Of a stretch of 63,531 bases of DNA, positions 54,925 through 63,014 are shown in pieces. The notes under the pieces are model-generated. The model did no database searches. It was given only the letters and a program-made list of their open reading frames with translations, and was not told the origin of the DNA. The position numbers were made by a program, and so were the translations under genes. This stretch comes from Candidatus Poribacteria bacterium (lineage in GTDB: Bacteria; Poribacteria; WGA-4E; WGA-3G), in assembly GCA_012270795.1 (NCBI GenBank), contig JAAXHO010000253.1:1-63531 (forward strand), in the 5' to 3' direction. The first letter of the stretch is position 1, and every line of letters starts with the position of its first letter.

Positions 54925-55527
54925 TTATTTCAACTTCTTTCCAGATTTACAAAGCGCAGCGAACTGCGTGACCTGCCGACCCACCGCTTTTACACGCGCT
55001 GATAATTCAGCATCATGTAGGTTGCCATTCTCATCAAATGCTTCAGACGCACGCGCAATGGATACCTCTGTCGGAATAACCCAGGCGCGTAATGTAGCAC
55101 CAACGGTCCTTAGCATAGATAACGCATTTCCTGCACCTAATCTGCCACCAGAAACACCGATTAAACCAACAACCTTATTCTCAAATTCATCATACCACAT
55201 CAAATCTAACGCATTCTTTAGAACACCACTAAAACTCCCATGATACTCAGGTGTACCAAGCAGGATACCATGTGCATGTTTAACTTTTTCTCTAAGTTTG
55301 AATACATCAGCAGGATACTCGGACATATCAGGAACTGCACCATAAAATATGAGCTGATATTGACTCAGATCAATCAACTCTACTTTTGCACCCACCTCTT
55401 TCGCACCAGCAAGTGCTATTATCAGGGCGGCATGTGTGGTACTCCCTTTCCGCAGACTCCCACACAGGGCAACAACATTGATCTGTTCAACATCGAATTT
55501 CAGTTTATCGCAATTATGTTTACTCAT
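54925..55527 (-). CDS. NADPH-dependent FMN reductase-family flavoprotein
   Basis: The protein has 200 residues with a flavodoxin-like fold. VVALCGSLRKGSTTHAAL is the FMN phosphate-binding loop near residue 18. ILLGTPEYHGSFSGVLKNALD (~90-110) is the second flavin-binding segment, and GLIGVSGGRLGAGNAL follows. Relatives reduce quinones, FMN or chromate. It heads a tight run with rnhC and thiI; the link is probably only cotranscription. Confidence 0.92.
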   Translation of the reverse strand: MSKHNCDKLKFDVEQINVVALCGSLRKGSTTHAALIIALAGAKEVGAKVELIDLSQYQLIFYGAVPDMSEYPADVFKLREKVKHAHGILLGTPEYHGSFSGVLKNALDLMWYDEFENKVVGLIGVSGGRLGAGNALSMLRTVGATLRAWVIPTEVSIARASEAFDENGNLHDAELSARVKAVGRQVTQFAALCKSGKKLK

Positions 55528-55745
55528 GATATGACTATAATGTTTCTTATAAAAAACACAGATGCCTTAATGATGATATATCCACTCTGATTATCTACCT
55601 ATTATATACGATACAATAATAAAAAACAAGGTAGTGGTTAGTTATTTCAGTTGTAAAAAGTGTTGATTCCTGCTAATATAAAACAGTCAGGTACGAAAAC
55701 AGGTGTATCATAGATTGTTATTATCAAGACTTAAGAGGAATATAG

Positions 55746-56534
55746 ATGAGAAAAAACACCTTTCGGGAACTACTCAATGATGGAAAACCGACAATTGGAA
55801 CACGTATCCACACAACTTGGCCCTCAATAGTGGAAGCAATCGGTCATACGGGTATGTACGACTATGTTGAATTTGTAGGTGAATATAGTCCGTACGACCT
55901 ACACGATTTAGATAACTTATGCCGTGCCGCTGAACTTCACAATATCTCTACAATGATCAAAGTTGACCAAGAACCACGTGGGTTTTTAGCACAACGCGCC
56001 ATCGGTTCTGGTTTCCAAAGTATACTATATGCAGATTGCCAAAACGTTGAAGATGTGAAGGAATGTGTCCGTACCACGCGTGCGGATACACCTGAAGATG
56101 GTGGTAGTTATGGCGTAGCAATGCGTCGGTTCGCCTATATGGGATACGGTGGTGGACCTGAGTACGTACAAGCTCTCCGAGATGTCGTCGTTGTCATCAT
56201 GATTGAGAAAAAAGGCACCGTTGAGAATCTTGAAGAGGTGTTATCTGTTAAAGGTATTGATATGATTCAATGGGGTGGATCAGATTATTCTATGAGTGTT
56301 GGAAAGGTAGGACACGGTGGATCATCTGAAATACAGGAAGCAAAACGGAAGGTGTTTGAGACTGCACTAAAAATGGGGGTCCCACCGCGCGCCGAAATTG
56401 AAAGTGTTGATGGTGCAAAACGATTCCTTGATATGGGAGTAAAACATTTCTGCATCGGCACAGACATTTCAATACTCTATAGTTGGTGGCGACAGCATGG
56501 CGATGGGCTGCGAAAAGCACTTGAAGGACATTAG
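55746..56534 (+). CDS. HpcH/HpaI-family aldolase
   Basis: The protein has 262 residues in a TIM barrel of the class II 2-keto-3-deoxy acid aldolase type. YVEFVGEYSPYD near residue 41, VVIMIEKKGTVENLEEVL near residue 145 with the metal-binding Glu, and IQWGGSDYSMSVG near residue 178 with the second metal-binding Asp are present. GVKHFCIGTDISIL closes the barrel. Substrate unknown; it stands alone. Confidence 0.92.
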   Translation: MRKNTFRELLNDGKPTIGTRIHTTWPSIVEAIGHTGMYDYVEFVGEYSPYDLHDLDNLCRAAELHNISTMIKVDQEPRGFLAQRAIGSGFQSILYADCQNVEDVKECVRTTRADTPEDGGSYGVAMRRFAYMGYGGGPEYVQALRDVVVVIMIEKKGTVENLEEVLSVKGIDMIQWGGSDYSMSVGKVGHGGSSEIQEAKRKVFETALKMGVPPRAEIESVDGAKRFLDMGVKHFCIGTDISILYSWWRQHGDGLRKALEGH

Positions 56535-56548
56535 AAAAAGGCAATTTG

Positions 56549-56570
56549 TCGGCGCGGTTTTCAACCGCGC
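56549..56570. repeat. GC-rich hairpin after the aldolase gene
   Basis: GCGCGGTT (56552-56559) pairs with AACCGCGC (56563-56570), starting 17 bases after the stop. There is no T-run, so it may be a repeat rather than a terminator. A related GTGCGGTTT hairpin is at 60738. Confidence 0.5.
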
Positions 56571-56600
56571 ACAATAACATACCCCTACAACAAGAATAAA

Positions 56601-57332
56601 TTACGACATCATCTCTTGCATTTTTTCTGCTACCCAATCCACAGCAACATCAATCATAACCTGACCTTTTTCTACTGTGGCAAGTTTCGCATGATGATGA
56701 TATTTACGGTCAGATTTTGCTTGATTTTCATCCGATATAGTAAGTTTTGCACTATCGTAGTCAACGCCGTTCCAATCAACGTTTTCAGCAAATGCAGCCA
56801 GTGCAAATGCCGTCTCAAACTCTGCTGCATGCCCAGGACATTCACCGGATTCCATCTGTTCTTTGACTAACTCACTGCCATAAGCTTCCCAATAGGAATG
56901 AAATGCAATGTTAACACCAAGTTTTTCGCGGTATTCATCTAACACATTTCGGACTGGCGCGGAATTGCCCGCGTGACCATTGCAAATCAGAATATTACTT
57001 ATACCATGTCTACGCACACTATCTGCAACATCGTAAAGCACCTCACAAAACACCTCTGGACGTAGGGTAAGTGTGCCTTTGTGATCCATCCAGTGTTCCG
57101 AGACACCGATTGCCAGTGGCGTTGTAACAATCACCTGTGGAAACAACTTTTCTGCTGCCAGTTTAGATACATACACTGCACTCTGCGTATCGTGGTACAT
57201 TGCCAAGTGTTCGTTATGTTGTTCAGTGCTACCAGTTGGAATTATTGCACCTATGAGGGTACCTGCATCTATCGCTTCACGGATATACCGCCTTTGATTT
57301 TCCCATAGCAACACCGATTTAATTTGAGACAT
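56601..57332 (-). CDS. Creatininase-family metal-dependent amidohydrolase
   Basis: The protein has about 243 residues. AIIPTGSTEQHNEHLAMYHDTQ supplies the metal-binding Glu, His and Asp. ICNGHAGNSAPVRNVLDEY and GHAAEFETAFALA complete the active site. The ATG at 57332 (MSQIKS) is chosen because GGAGG lies eight bases upstream and the fold begins there; the frame extends 29 codons further to a GTG. A perfect 13-bp tandem duplication (57341-57366) places two GGAGG copies in front of the start. The substrate is unknown. Confidence 0.9.
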   Translation of the reverse strand: MSQIKSVLLWENQRRYIREAIDAGTLIGAIIPTGSTEQHNEHLAMYHDTQSAVYVSKLAAEKLFPQVIVTTPLAIGVSEHWMDHKGTLTLRPEVFCEVLYDVADSVRRHGISNILICNGHAGNSAPVRNVLDEYREKLGVNIAFHSYWEAYGSELVKEQMESGECPGHAAEFETAFALAAFAENVDWNGVDYDSAKLTISDENQAKSDRKYHHHAKLATVEKGQVMIDVAVDWVAEKMQEMMS

Positions 57333-57384
57333 TAATTTTCCTCCAAGTCGTTCCTCCAAGTCGTTCATACCATAATTTGTAGTT

Positions 57385-57641
57385 TCAAAAGTATCTTTCA
57401 TTTGACCTAACCTTTTCACAATGTACGTTTTTTATATGAAATATAGTTTCTGAATACGCTGACTCACGATTTTTTTCTGTCCGGTTTAAGACAGGTCGCT
57501 TGTGTTGATTAACAATGTGCATTCCTGCCATCTCAGCAATAGTCGGATACACATTGAACTTATCATTTGCTACAACAAAAACATCGTAATCATCAGCCAA
57601 AAAACGCTTGCAGTTTTTGAAGACCTGCGCAATACCTTAGT
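57385..57641 (-). pseudogene. Detached 3' end of the HTH-DNA methyltransferase gene (shifted frame)
   Basis: This frame reads GIAQVFKNCKRFLADDYDVFVVAND and continues with KRPVLNRTEKNRESAYSETIF, the usual C-terminus of SPPY-type DNA methyltransferases. It has no own start. Removing one base near 57640 joins it to the upstream frame after ESYI. Confidence 0.8.
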
Positions 57642-58990
57642 ATATACGATTCTCTTGCTTCTCTACCTTTTCCTCTAAACAATGGTCCAATTTCTAATTC
57701 ATCTAATCTTTTGAAACCGAAGAGATCATAAGCATAGGCGTGCTGCTCATGATAGTTAATGAGACCGACATAAGGTGGACTTGTAAAGATTCCTTTGATC
57801 TTTTGTTTTTCAGCAACCTTCGCGAATTTGGGATCTACTTGGCTCAACATCTTAAAAACATCAATCGTTCGAGAATCACCTGTGATGCAATGTTGAAATG
57901 TTTCCGTTCTTAACTTACTGAATTCAATCCATCTTTGTAAACTATCTTTACAATATCTTTCCCACCATCCTAATATAGAAAAGAGAGGTTTACATATTTT
58001 TCCATGCTTCCTGCAATAGTAGGTTGTTGTAACAGGTTTTCGTAAAGTTCCTAAATCCGCATGTGTTGTCGCTCTGCACGAATGGATTGTCCTACTTAAG
58101 ATTAGTCTCAAAGCATTCTGCGTAGGTGAGTCTTCTATTTTACGAATTTGGCTGTGGATAAAATCTATTTCTGCTTTGACCCCCGGTAGATACCACTGTT
58201 TCATAAAGCGAGTAGAGTCCTTTGGCATCTGTATATCAATTTGATGCGCTGCTATTAGTTGCCGGTACGTATCCAAAAAAGCGTTTTCTTTTTCAGCACC
58301 ATACTTTTTCTGGTCTATTTCACCATTTCTCACTTTTCGTTTGAATGAAATTGGGAAGTACTTATTGTTGAATTCTTTTAGTTTTTCAGCAAGTTGGTTT
58401 TCAAACGCAATTACATCAGATTGTGCAACACAATTCTTAAGTGATGCTGTAAGCTGCATTCCTTCATCGTATAACTGAACATAGTTGAATGTGCTTACCT
58501 TTGCATTGCTTATGAAAGCATTAAAGGCAGACACATCAATTCCAATTGCATGCATACTGAGTTCGTTGGCTTGCACCAACGTTGTTCCACTGCCGCAAAA
58601 CGGATCAAGTACAATATCTCCCGCATGGAAATATGCTTCCTTTTTATAAACGTCAATATGTACATCTAAAAAGTATTCAACCAATTGCGGAATGAATTTG
58701 CCTTTGTAAGGATGTAGTCGATGCACATGCTTTGTTGTTTCTGCTTCTTTGAACTCTTCAAAAGACAGTGCCCAATTTAGGTCATCACCAAGTTCATTTT
58801 TCCATCGGTTTTCGCGATTACTTTGTCCATAATATTCTTCAAGACTCTCCAAGGAAACCAACGTTGCCCCATTTTTCAGTACAGATTCAATATGTCCATA
58901 CTGAATTAAGTAGGAAATGTTAGCGGTGGTAACGTTCTTTTTGAGCAAGTCTGATGCCCATAGGCTTGCTTGTTTGAGTGTAAGAAACAT
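57593..58990 (-). CDS. Orphan DNA methyltransferase with N-terminal helix-turn-helix (frameshifted near 3' end)
   Basis: The visible frame has 465 codons. Residues ~1-55 resemble a MerR/excisionase-type DNA-binding helix-turn-helix (SLESLEEYYG). SAM motif I is IVLDPFCGSGTTLVQ near residue 128, and catalytic motif IV is FTSPPYVG near residue 408. The C-terminus LRYCAGLQKLQAFFG is out of frame; the true tail lies in the next frame. No restriction gene is adjacent, so it looks orphan. A perfect consensus promoter sits about 90 bases upstream. It modifies adenine-N6 or cytosine-N4; which cannot be told. Confidence 0.87.
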   Translation of the reverse strand: MFLTLKQASLWASDLLKKNVTTANISYLIQYGHIESVLKNGATLVSLESLEEYYGQSNRENRWKNELGDDLNWALSFEEFKEAETTKHVHRLHPYKGKFIPQLVEYFLDVHIDVYKKEAYFHAGDIVLDPFCGSGTTLVQANELSMHAIGIDVSAFNAFISNAKVSTFNYVQLYDEGMQLTASLKNCVAQSDVIAFENQLAEKLKEFNNKYFPISFKRKVRNGEIDQKKYGAEKENAFLDTYRQLIAAHQIDIQMPKDSTRFMKQWYLPGVKAEIDFIHSQIRKIEDSPTQNALRLILSRTIHSCRATTHADLGTLRKPVTTTYYCRKHGKICKPLFSILGWWERYCKDSLQRWIEFSKLRTETFQHCITGDSRTIDVFKMLSQVDPKFAKVAEKQKIKGIFTSPPYVGLINYHEQHAYAYDLFGFKRLDELEIGPLFRGKGREARESYILRYCAGLQKLQAFFG

Positions 58991-59081
58991 AAATTTCCTT
59001 TAATATCCACAAATTGATAATCGTTGGGTGATCATTATTGTGCCTCTTCTGTCAATACCTTCAACTTTGACCATCAGGAAT

Positions 59082-59110
59082 ATTATACCTGTTTACAATG
59101 AATATGTCAA
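59082..59110 (-). promoter_or_regulatory. Perfect-consensus sigma70 promoter for the methyltransferase
   Basis: On the minus strand TTGACA (59110-59105) and TATAAT (59087-59082) are separated by exactly 17 bases. It points at the methyltransferase start at 58990. Confidence 0.75.
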
Positions 59111-59184
59111 CCGCCAGGAGAGGGAGGCAGGGTTATTCAGTTTTGGTATTTTTGCAGATATTTATAACATTCGTGAATTAGATG

Positions 59185-59456
59185 CGTAGGTTGGGTAGAG
59201 CGCAGCGAAACCCAACACGTTTCGTTCCTGTCGGGTTTCCCAAGCTCTACCCATAAATCAACGGTATGAATGCTATATAGCATTCCCCGGGTGTCAATTT
59301 AGGAGCTACTCTACCCTATTTCCCTCTTGTTGGCGGGGTTTCTAACCCCGATAGCAGAGGGGAATGGCATAAAATCGGGGTTAGAAACCCCGCCAACAAG
59401 AGGTTCATTTCTTAAATTGACGCTTATGGGTTTCGCTGCGCTCTACCCAACCTACG
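59185..59456. repeat. Triple-nested palindromic element
   Basis: Outer perfect 30-bp arms (59185-59214 with 59427-59456, GTAGGTTGGGTAGAGCGC). The middle pair GTCAATTTA/TAAATTGAC is at 59293-59301 with 59413-59421. Inner perfect 30-bp arms (59323-59352 with 59374-59403, GGCGGGGTTTCTAACCCCG). An AAATCAACGG unit (59257-59292) lies between the outer and middle layers. The rest of the spacer 58991-59599 holds only the methyltransferase promoter. Confidence 0.9.
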
Positions 59457-59599
59457 ATATAAACCAATAGTAACACAAATAAACGGAAAACTCTTAAAAC
59501 TGAATAACCCTGAGAGGGAGGAGTGTGTAAAGTTTTGAATTGAATTTGCGATACAATTCTGCTATACTTTCAACAGATTAGAACTCATGAGGTTACCTA

Positions 59600-60064
59600 A
59601 TGGAACAGATTATAGTTTTCATCACATTAATGCTGGTAATTGTATTATTTTCAGAATGTACTTCAAATGTTAACCAAGATTTGCATGAAGACATCAACAA
59701 AGAACCCACTGAAACCGTAGAATCGCAAGACATTTCACAACCAGAGGGTCAAGAGGAGATGGAAAAATCAAAAGCATATATTGGCAAACATCTGCTGGCA
59801 GGACTCACATATCGCAATAGCGATGGAGAAGTCGTCAAACGTATCCAAGTGCATGGAAAGATCACACGTATCACCAAAGATGGTATCTTTTTCAATAGGG
59901 CAGATGACAAAGGAGAGTTTTCCTTGCCACCCGACCTCGATTCTCTTGAACCTGCTATACAAGGTGCAGAGTATAAATTGAAATCTACGGGAGAGGTTGT
60001 CCGTGATGTTGACTATATAAGCAATTGGATAATTGATATGCCTTCTGATGAAGCAGACGAGTAA
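59600..60064 (+). CDS. Conserved-looking secreted/lipoprotein-like protein of unknown function
   Basis: The 154-residue protein has an N-terminal hydrophobic signal (~3-19) ending in FSEC, an imperfect lipobox. An acidic Glu/Gln-rich linker (~25-58) and a compact C-terminal domain (GKHLLAGLTYRNSDGEVVKR, then HGKITRI, FSLPPDL and KSTGEVVRDVDYISNW) follow. The second half looks like a small beta domain. The ATG has GAGG eight bases upstream. It stands alone between two repeat blocks. No function is claimed. Confidence 0.75.
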   Translation: MEQIIVFITLMLVIVLFSECTSNVNQDLHEDINKEPTETVESQDISQPEGQEEMEKSKAYIGKHLLAGLTYRNSDGEVVKRIQVHGKITRITKDGIFFNRADDKGEFSLPPDLDSLEPAIQGAEYKLKSTGEVVRDVDYISNWIIDMPSDEADE

Positions 60065-60073
60065 TTGTTATTA

Positions 60074-60239
60074 CTTGTCTGAACCAGGATTTTCAGGATT
60101 TCCAGATTACCAGGATTACCTCATCAATGTTTTTTGATAAGCATTTATGTTAACTTTCGAATGGCAATCTAATGCACCAAACTCATAATCCTGAAAATCT
60201 GGAAATCCTGAAAATCCTGAAAATCCTGGTTCAGACAAG
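60074..60239. repeat. Long inverted repeat with AATCCTGAA iterations
   Basis: The left arm CTTGTCTGAACCAGG... (60074-60108) pairs with the right arm ending CCTGGTTCAGACAAG (60239). The right arm carries an extra AAAATCCTG iteration. The homologous element at 20285-20445 has lost this symmetry and contains inserted units. Confidence 0.85.
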
Positions 60240-60278
60240 AAACCAAAACTCTACACAACCACAATTTAATAATTTAAC

Positions 60279-60308
60279 TTGACAAAATATAACCTATTAT
60301 GTCATAAT
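60279..60308 (+). promoter_or_regulatory. Upstream member of a tandem sigma70 promoter pair
   Basis: TTGACA (60279-60284) and CATAAT (60303-60308) with an 18-base spacer, on the same strand as the perfect promoter that follows. Confidence 0.55.
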
Positions 60309-60322
60309 TAGATATTATATAG

Positions 60323-60351
60323 TTGACATTTTTTGCAACCAATATTATAAT
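60323..60351 (+). promoter_or_regulatory. Perfect-consensus sigma70 promoter
   Basis: TTGACA (60323-60328) and TATAAT (60346-60351) with exactly 17 bases between. The expected start is near 60358. The first ORF is nearly 490 bases downstream. Confidence 0.75.
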
Positions 60352-60357
60352 TTAGTA

Positions 60358-60540
60358 GCGTAAATTAAAAAATACAACATTCGGTTTGACATAAACATCA
60401 GGGATTTCCATATTGGTAAGGTTTTTAATCCCAAGCACACAAACCGAATTTCAAATACGAAGGATCTGAGCAACGGCAATATGCACGGATCCGGCACTTT
60501 TATAGGTTAGTTGAATAGATTCCTACCGAACCCTGAATCT
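60358..60540 (+). other. Candidate structured RNA or long leader without ORF
   Basis: The region after the strong promoter contains a 10-bp stem ATTCGGTTTG (60379-60388)/CAAACCGAAT (60440-60449). It encloses GGGATT/AATCCC (60401-60406 with 60427-60432). GGATC/GATCC (60462-60466 with 60488-60492) and GATTC/GAATC (60518-60522 with 60534-60538) follow. It matches no riboswitch, 6S, SRP, RNase P or tmRNA pattern I know. It could be a small RNA or the leader of the secreted-protein gene. Confidence 0.4.
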
Positions 60541-60641
60541 GTTCCACATTTTTCATTAAAATTACTATTAGGTGTGAACGTGCAATAAAACGCACATTAA
60601 CCCTGAAATGTTAACGTGATACCAACATAACGCTTATTATT

Positions 60642-60700
60642 CAGAACTTACGCCTCTCCCCTTATCAGTGGGACTTTAAGAGAAAATGCGTAAGTCCTGA
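60642..60700. repeat. Dispersed hairpin repeat, copy 2 (GGGACTTTAAGAGAAAATGC family)
   Basis: This copy closely matches 11094-11148. ACTTACGC and GCGTAAGT form the terminal inverted repeat. Confidence 0.75.
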
Positions 60701-60737
60701 TAATTTATAGTGAAATCTAAAATTACTATTACATTGC

Positions 60738-60810
60738 GGAGGTGCGGTTTCCTAACCGCACCCTCCCCAGTAGGTAGGGAATGCCTAAATGGCATTCATA
60801 CCGTTGATTT
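60738..60810. repeat. GTGCGGTT hairpin plus inverted AAATCAACGG unit
   Basis: GGAGGTGCGGTT...AACCGCACC (60738-60762) is followed by GGGAATGCC...GGCATTCATACCGTTGATTT (~60776-60810), the reverse orientation of the dispersed unit. Both precede the secreted-protein gene. Confidence 0.75.
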
Positions 60811-60843
60811 TATGAGTTCATACTTACAAAGGTGAAATTTGAA

Positions 60844-61428
60844 ATGCGAAAAAATATGTACGTTTTACTTACCACACTCATTGTTGGTGTTTATTTTAGC
60901 TTTGTTCCTGGTACAGTTAGGGCACAAATATTTTATGGCGTATTATTAGATACGGATGATGACACAGATCCTATAACTATTCTGACTGATACTAATGACT
61001 TGACTTTTACCATGACAGTAACAAATGAGGGTGAAGCTTCAGATACAGTAACCTTTGAAATGGATCTGGAAGACCCTACCGGCGGGTTAGTGCTTGGTTT
61101 GACCTCTCCCAGCGAGGGAGACGATTCGACTCCGACCTTAAATAAATGGTCGGTGGAACTTGAAGCAGGGACTGATGAAGAAATAACATTGACGATCCCA
61201 CGTAGAATGTTATCAAAGGTTGGTGAGTATAATGTTAGCGTCTATGCGTGGTCTACAGGTGATCCGGATTCATATTCTGAAATAACCTTTCATATCATGG
61301 TCAAAGATACTGTAACTAAACCTTATGAAGTAGCAATAATAGGTGTAACTTATACAAGATGCTGGTACGTATACCATTGCTTTCAAAGTACAACTAATTT
61401 GGAATGTGAAAATAACAAAAATAATTAG
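60844..61428 (+). CDS. Secreted Ig-like domain protein, truncated tandem paralogue
   Basis: The signal peptide MRKNMYVLLTTLIVG...VRA is nearly identical to that of the next gene. An Ig-like or NPCBM-associated beta domain follows (LTFTMTVTNEGEASDTVTFEM, ITLTIPRRML). The copy ends soon after TKPYEVAI. In the next frame, DAGTYTIAFKVQLIWNV continues from 61358 to a TAG at 61430, so the end is frameshifted and the gene is probably decaying. The ATG at 60844 is chosen by comparison with the paralogue. Confidence 0.75.
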   Translation: MRKNMYVLLTTLIVGVYFSFVPGTVRAQIFYGVLLDTDDDTDPITILTDTNDLTFTMTVTNEGEASDTVTFEMDLEDPTGGLVLGLTSPSEGDDSTPTLNKWSVELEAGTDEEITLTIPRRMLSKVGEYNVSVYAWSTGDPDSYSEITFHIMVKDTVTKPYEVAIIGVTYTRCWYVYHCFQSTTNLECENNKNN

Positions 61429-61550
61429 TTAGCTGACACAAGTCGTTAATTATGGATTTTACCATTTAATGTGGATATACCACTAAATGAGGTTATAAAC
61501 ATGTATCAAAATTTCTAAAGTTTACTATACTTACCAAGGAGAAATTTGAA

Positions 61551-63014
61551 ATGCGAAAAAATATGTACGTTTTACTTATCACACTCATTGTTGGTGTTTT
61601 GTTTACTTCAGTTTTTGGTCCTGGCACAGTTAGAGCACAATTCCCACCATATTATGAGGTATTTTTAGATACGGATGATGAAACTGATTTGATAACTCTA
61701 CTGACTGATACTGATGACTTCACTTTTACCCTGTTATTAACAAATTTCGGTGACACTACAGATACGATAATCTTTGAAATAAATATAACAAACCCTGCTG
61801 GCGAGTATGAGTTTTTGACCTCCCCCGACGAGGGAGGCGATTCGCCTCCAACCTTAAATAAATGGTCGGTGGAACTGGAATCATTTGCTGAGGAAGAAAT
61901 AACTTTGACGGTCCCTCGTGGAATGCTCTTGGAGACTGGTTATTATGATATTACCGTCCTTGCGCTTTCTACAGGTGATGACAGTTCATATTCTGATGTA
62001 ATCGTTTCTATCAAGGTCAACGCTCCTGCAACTAAACCTTATGAAGTAGCAATAAGAGGTGAAACTTATGATATAAGTTACGGCCCAGCAGGCTTATTCG
62101 TTGATGGGTGGCCTTTCCGAATGTCTGATACTAGAGATGCAATTTATATCTTATATGTAGAAAATAAAGGCTCAAAATTAGATCAATATTTCTTAACAGT
62201 ATCAGGCGAACTTGATAATGCAACATTAACCCCAACTGCTATCTTAGTTGACCCAGGGTATGATGGGTATGTGAAATTGACGATTCCACGCGCTTCATTT
62301 TCGAAGCATGGTATATTTGATATGACCGTCGTAGCGGAATCTGTAAATGATGCCACGGCAATCGCTGCTTTCTCCACTAAGGTCTATGTCACAGATGATA
62401 GGGAGTCTACACCAGAGCCAACGCCACCTACACCCAATCCAACGCCACCTATACCAGATCAGTCGACCCAAAAAGTTATATTCCTTAGCGAATTTATGTT
62501 CGAGTCTGAGGATGGAAAAGACTCGCTTCCGCAATGGATTGAAGTCTATAACAGTGGCATCTCAGCAGTAAACCTGAATGGATGGAAACTCCACTGGAAA
62601 CGTCTACAGCCTTCGCTTTTAGAAGCGACAACTACGTTTAAAGAGGACTTTATCATTCTGCCCCAACAGGCGAGATTGATTGTTACGACTTTGGGAAGAC
62701 GTTCAGGGAGCAGCAACCTTTCAGATAACGCTGTCTATCAACTGGACGTTTTGCATGCACAGGAACTTGCACAAGATGATATAGCAAATCACAATCGCCT
62801 TATTACCCGTGGCGGTTTCTCCCTCAAACTGCTAAATTCTGAAGGTGTCCTGATTGACCAGATCGGCACGCTTAGCGGTGACGAGAAGACATGGGAACTC
62901 TCAGAAAGCTTGATTGACGGTGTTCGTAGTTCTCTGATACGCCGTTTTGATGAGAGTGTGCCCCGTGCAGGGATAGAAAGGCGCGGTTGGATTCGTGCTT
63001 TTGATGCGAAATGA
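61551..63014 (+). CDS. Secreted protein with Ig-like domains and a lamin-tail domain (in-frame stop before C-terminus)
   Basis: The signal peptide ends at VRA (~29). Two beta domains of the NEW3/CARDB-like kind (~35-270) are followed by a Pro/Thr linker (TPEPTPPTPNPTPP). A lamin-tail domain (KVIFLSEFMF...WIEVYNSGISAVNLNGWKL) follows to about residue 470. AAGGAG precedes the ATG. A TGA at 63012 ends the frame, but clear coding continues in the same frame afterwards, so the ancestral protein was about 630 residues. It is probably cell-surface or matrix-associated. Confidence 0.85.
   Translation: MRKNMYVLLITLIVGVLFTSVFGPGTVRAQFPPYYEVFLDTDDETDLITLLTDTDDFTFTLLLTNFGDTTDTIIFEINITNPAGEYEFLTSPDEGGDSPPTLNKWSVELESFAEEEITLTVPRGMLLETGYYDITVLALSTGDDSSYSDVIVSIKVNAPATKPYEVAIRGETYDISYGPAGLFVDGWPFRMSDTRDAIYILYVENKGSKLDQYFLTVSGELDNATLTPTAILVDPGYDGYVKLTIPRASFSKHGIFDMTVVAESVNDATAIAAFSTKVYVTDDRESTPEPTPPTPNPTPPIPDQSTQKVIFLSEFMFESEDGKDSLPQWIEVYNSGISAVNLNGWKLHWKRLQPSLLEATTTFKEDFIILPQQARLIVTTLGRRSGSSNLSDNAVYQLDVLHAQELAQDDIANHNRLITRGGFSLKLLNSEGVLIDQIGTLSGDEKTWELSESLIDGVRSSLIRRFDESVPRAGIERRGWIRAFDAK

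Noticed and set aside
57385-57600. Independent small gene upstream of the creatininase gene
   Set aside because: Its translation is the conserved C-terminus of the adjacent methyltransferase in a shifted frame.
59185-60239. Repeated hairpins resembling a CRISPR array
   Set aside because: Spacing and repeat sequences are irregular, the units are palindromic and of different families, and no cas gene is present.
60358-60540. Known structured RNA (riboswitch, 6S, RNase P, SRP, tmRNA)
   Set aside because: None of the conserved core sequences of these families could be found; kept only as an unclassified candidate.
63012-63014. In-frame TGA as selenocysteine
   Set aside because: No SECIS-like hairpin follows and the position is not in a redox site of a known selenoprotein.
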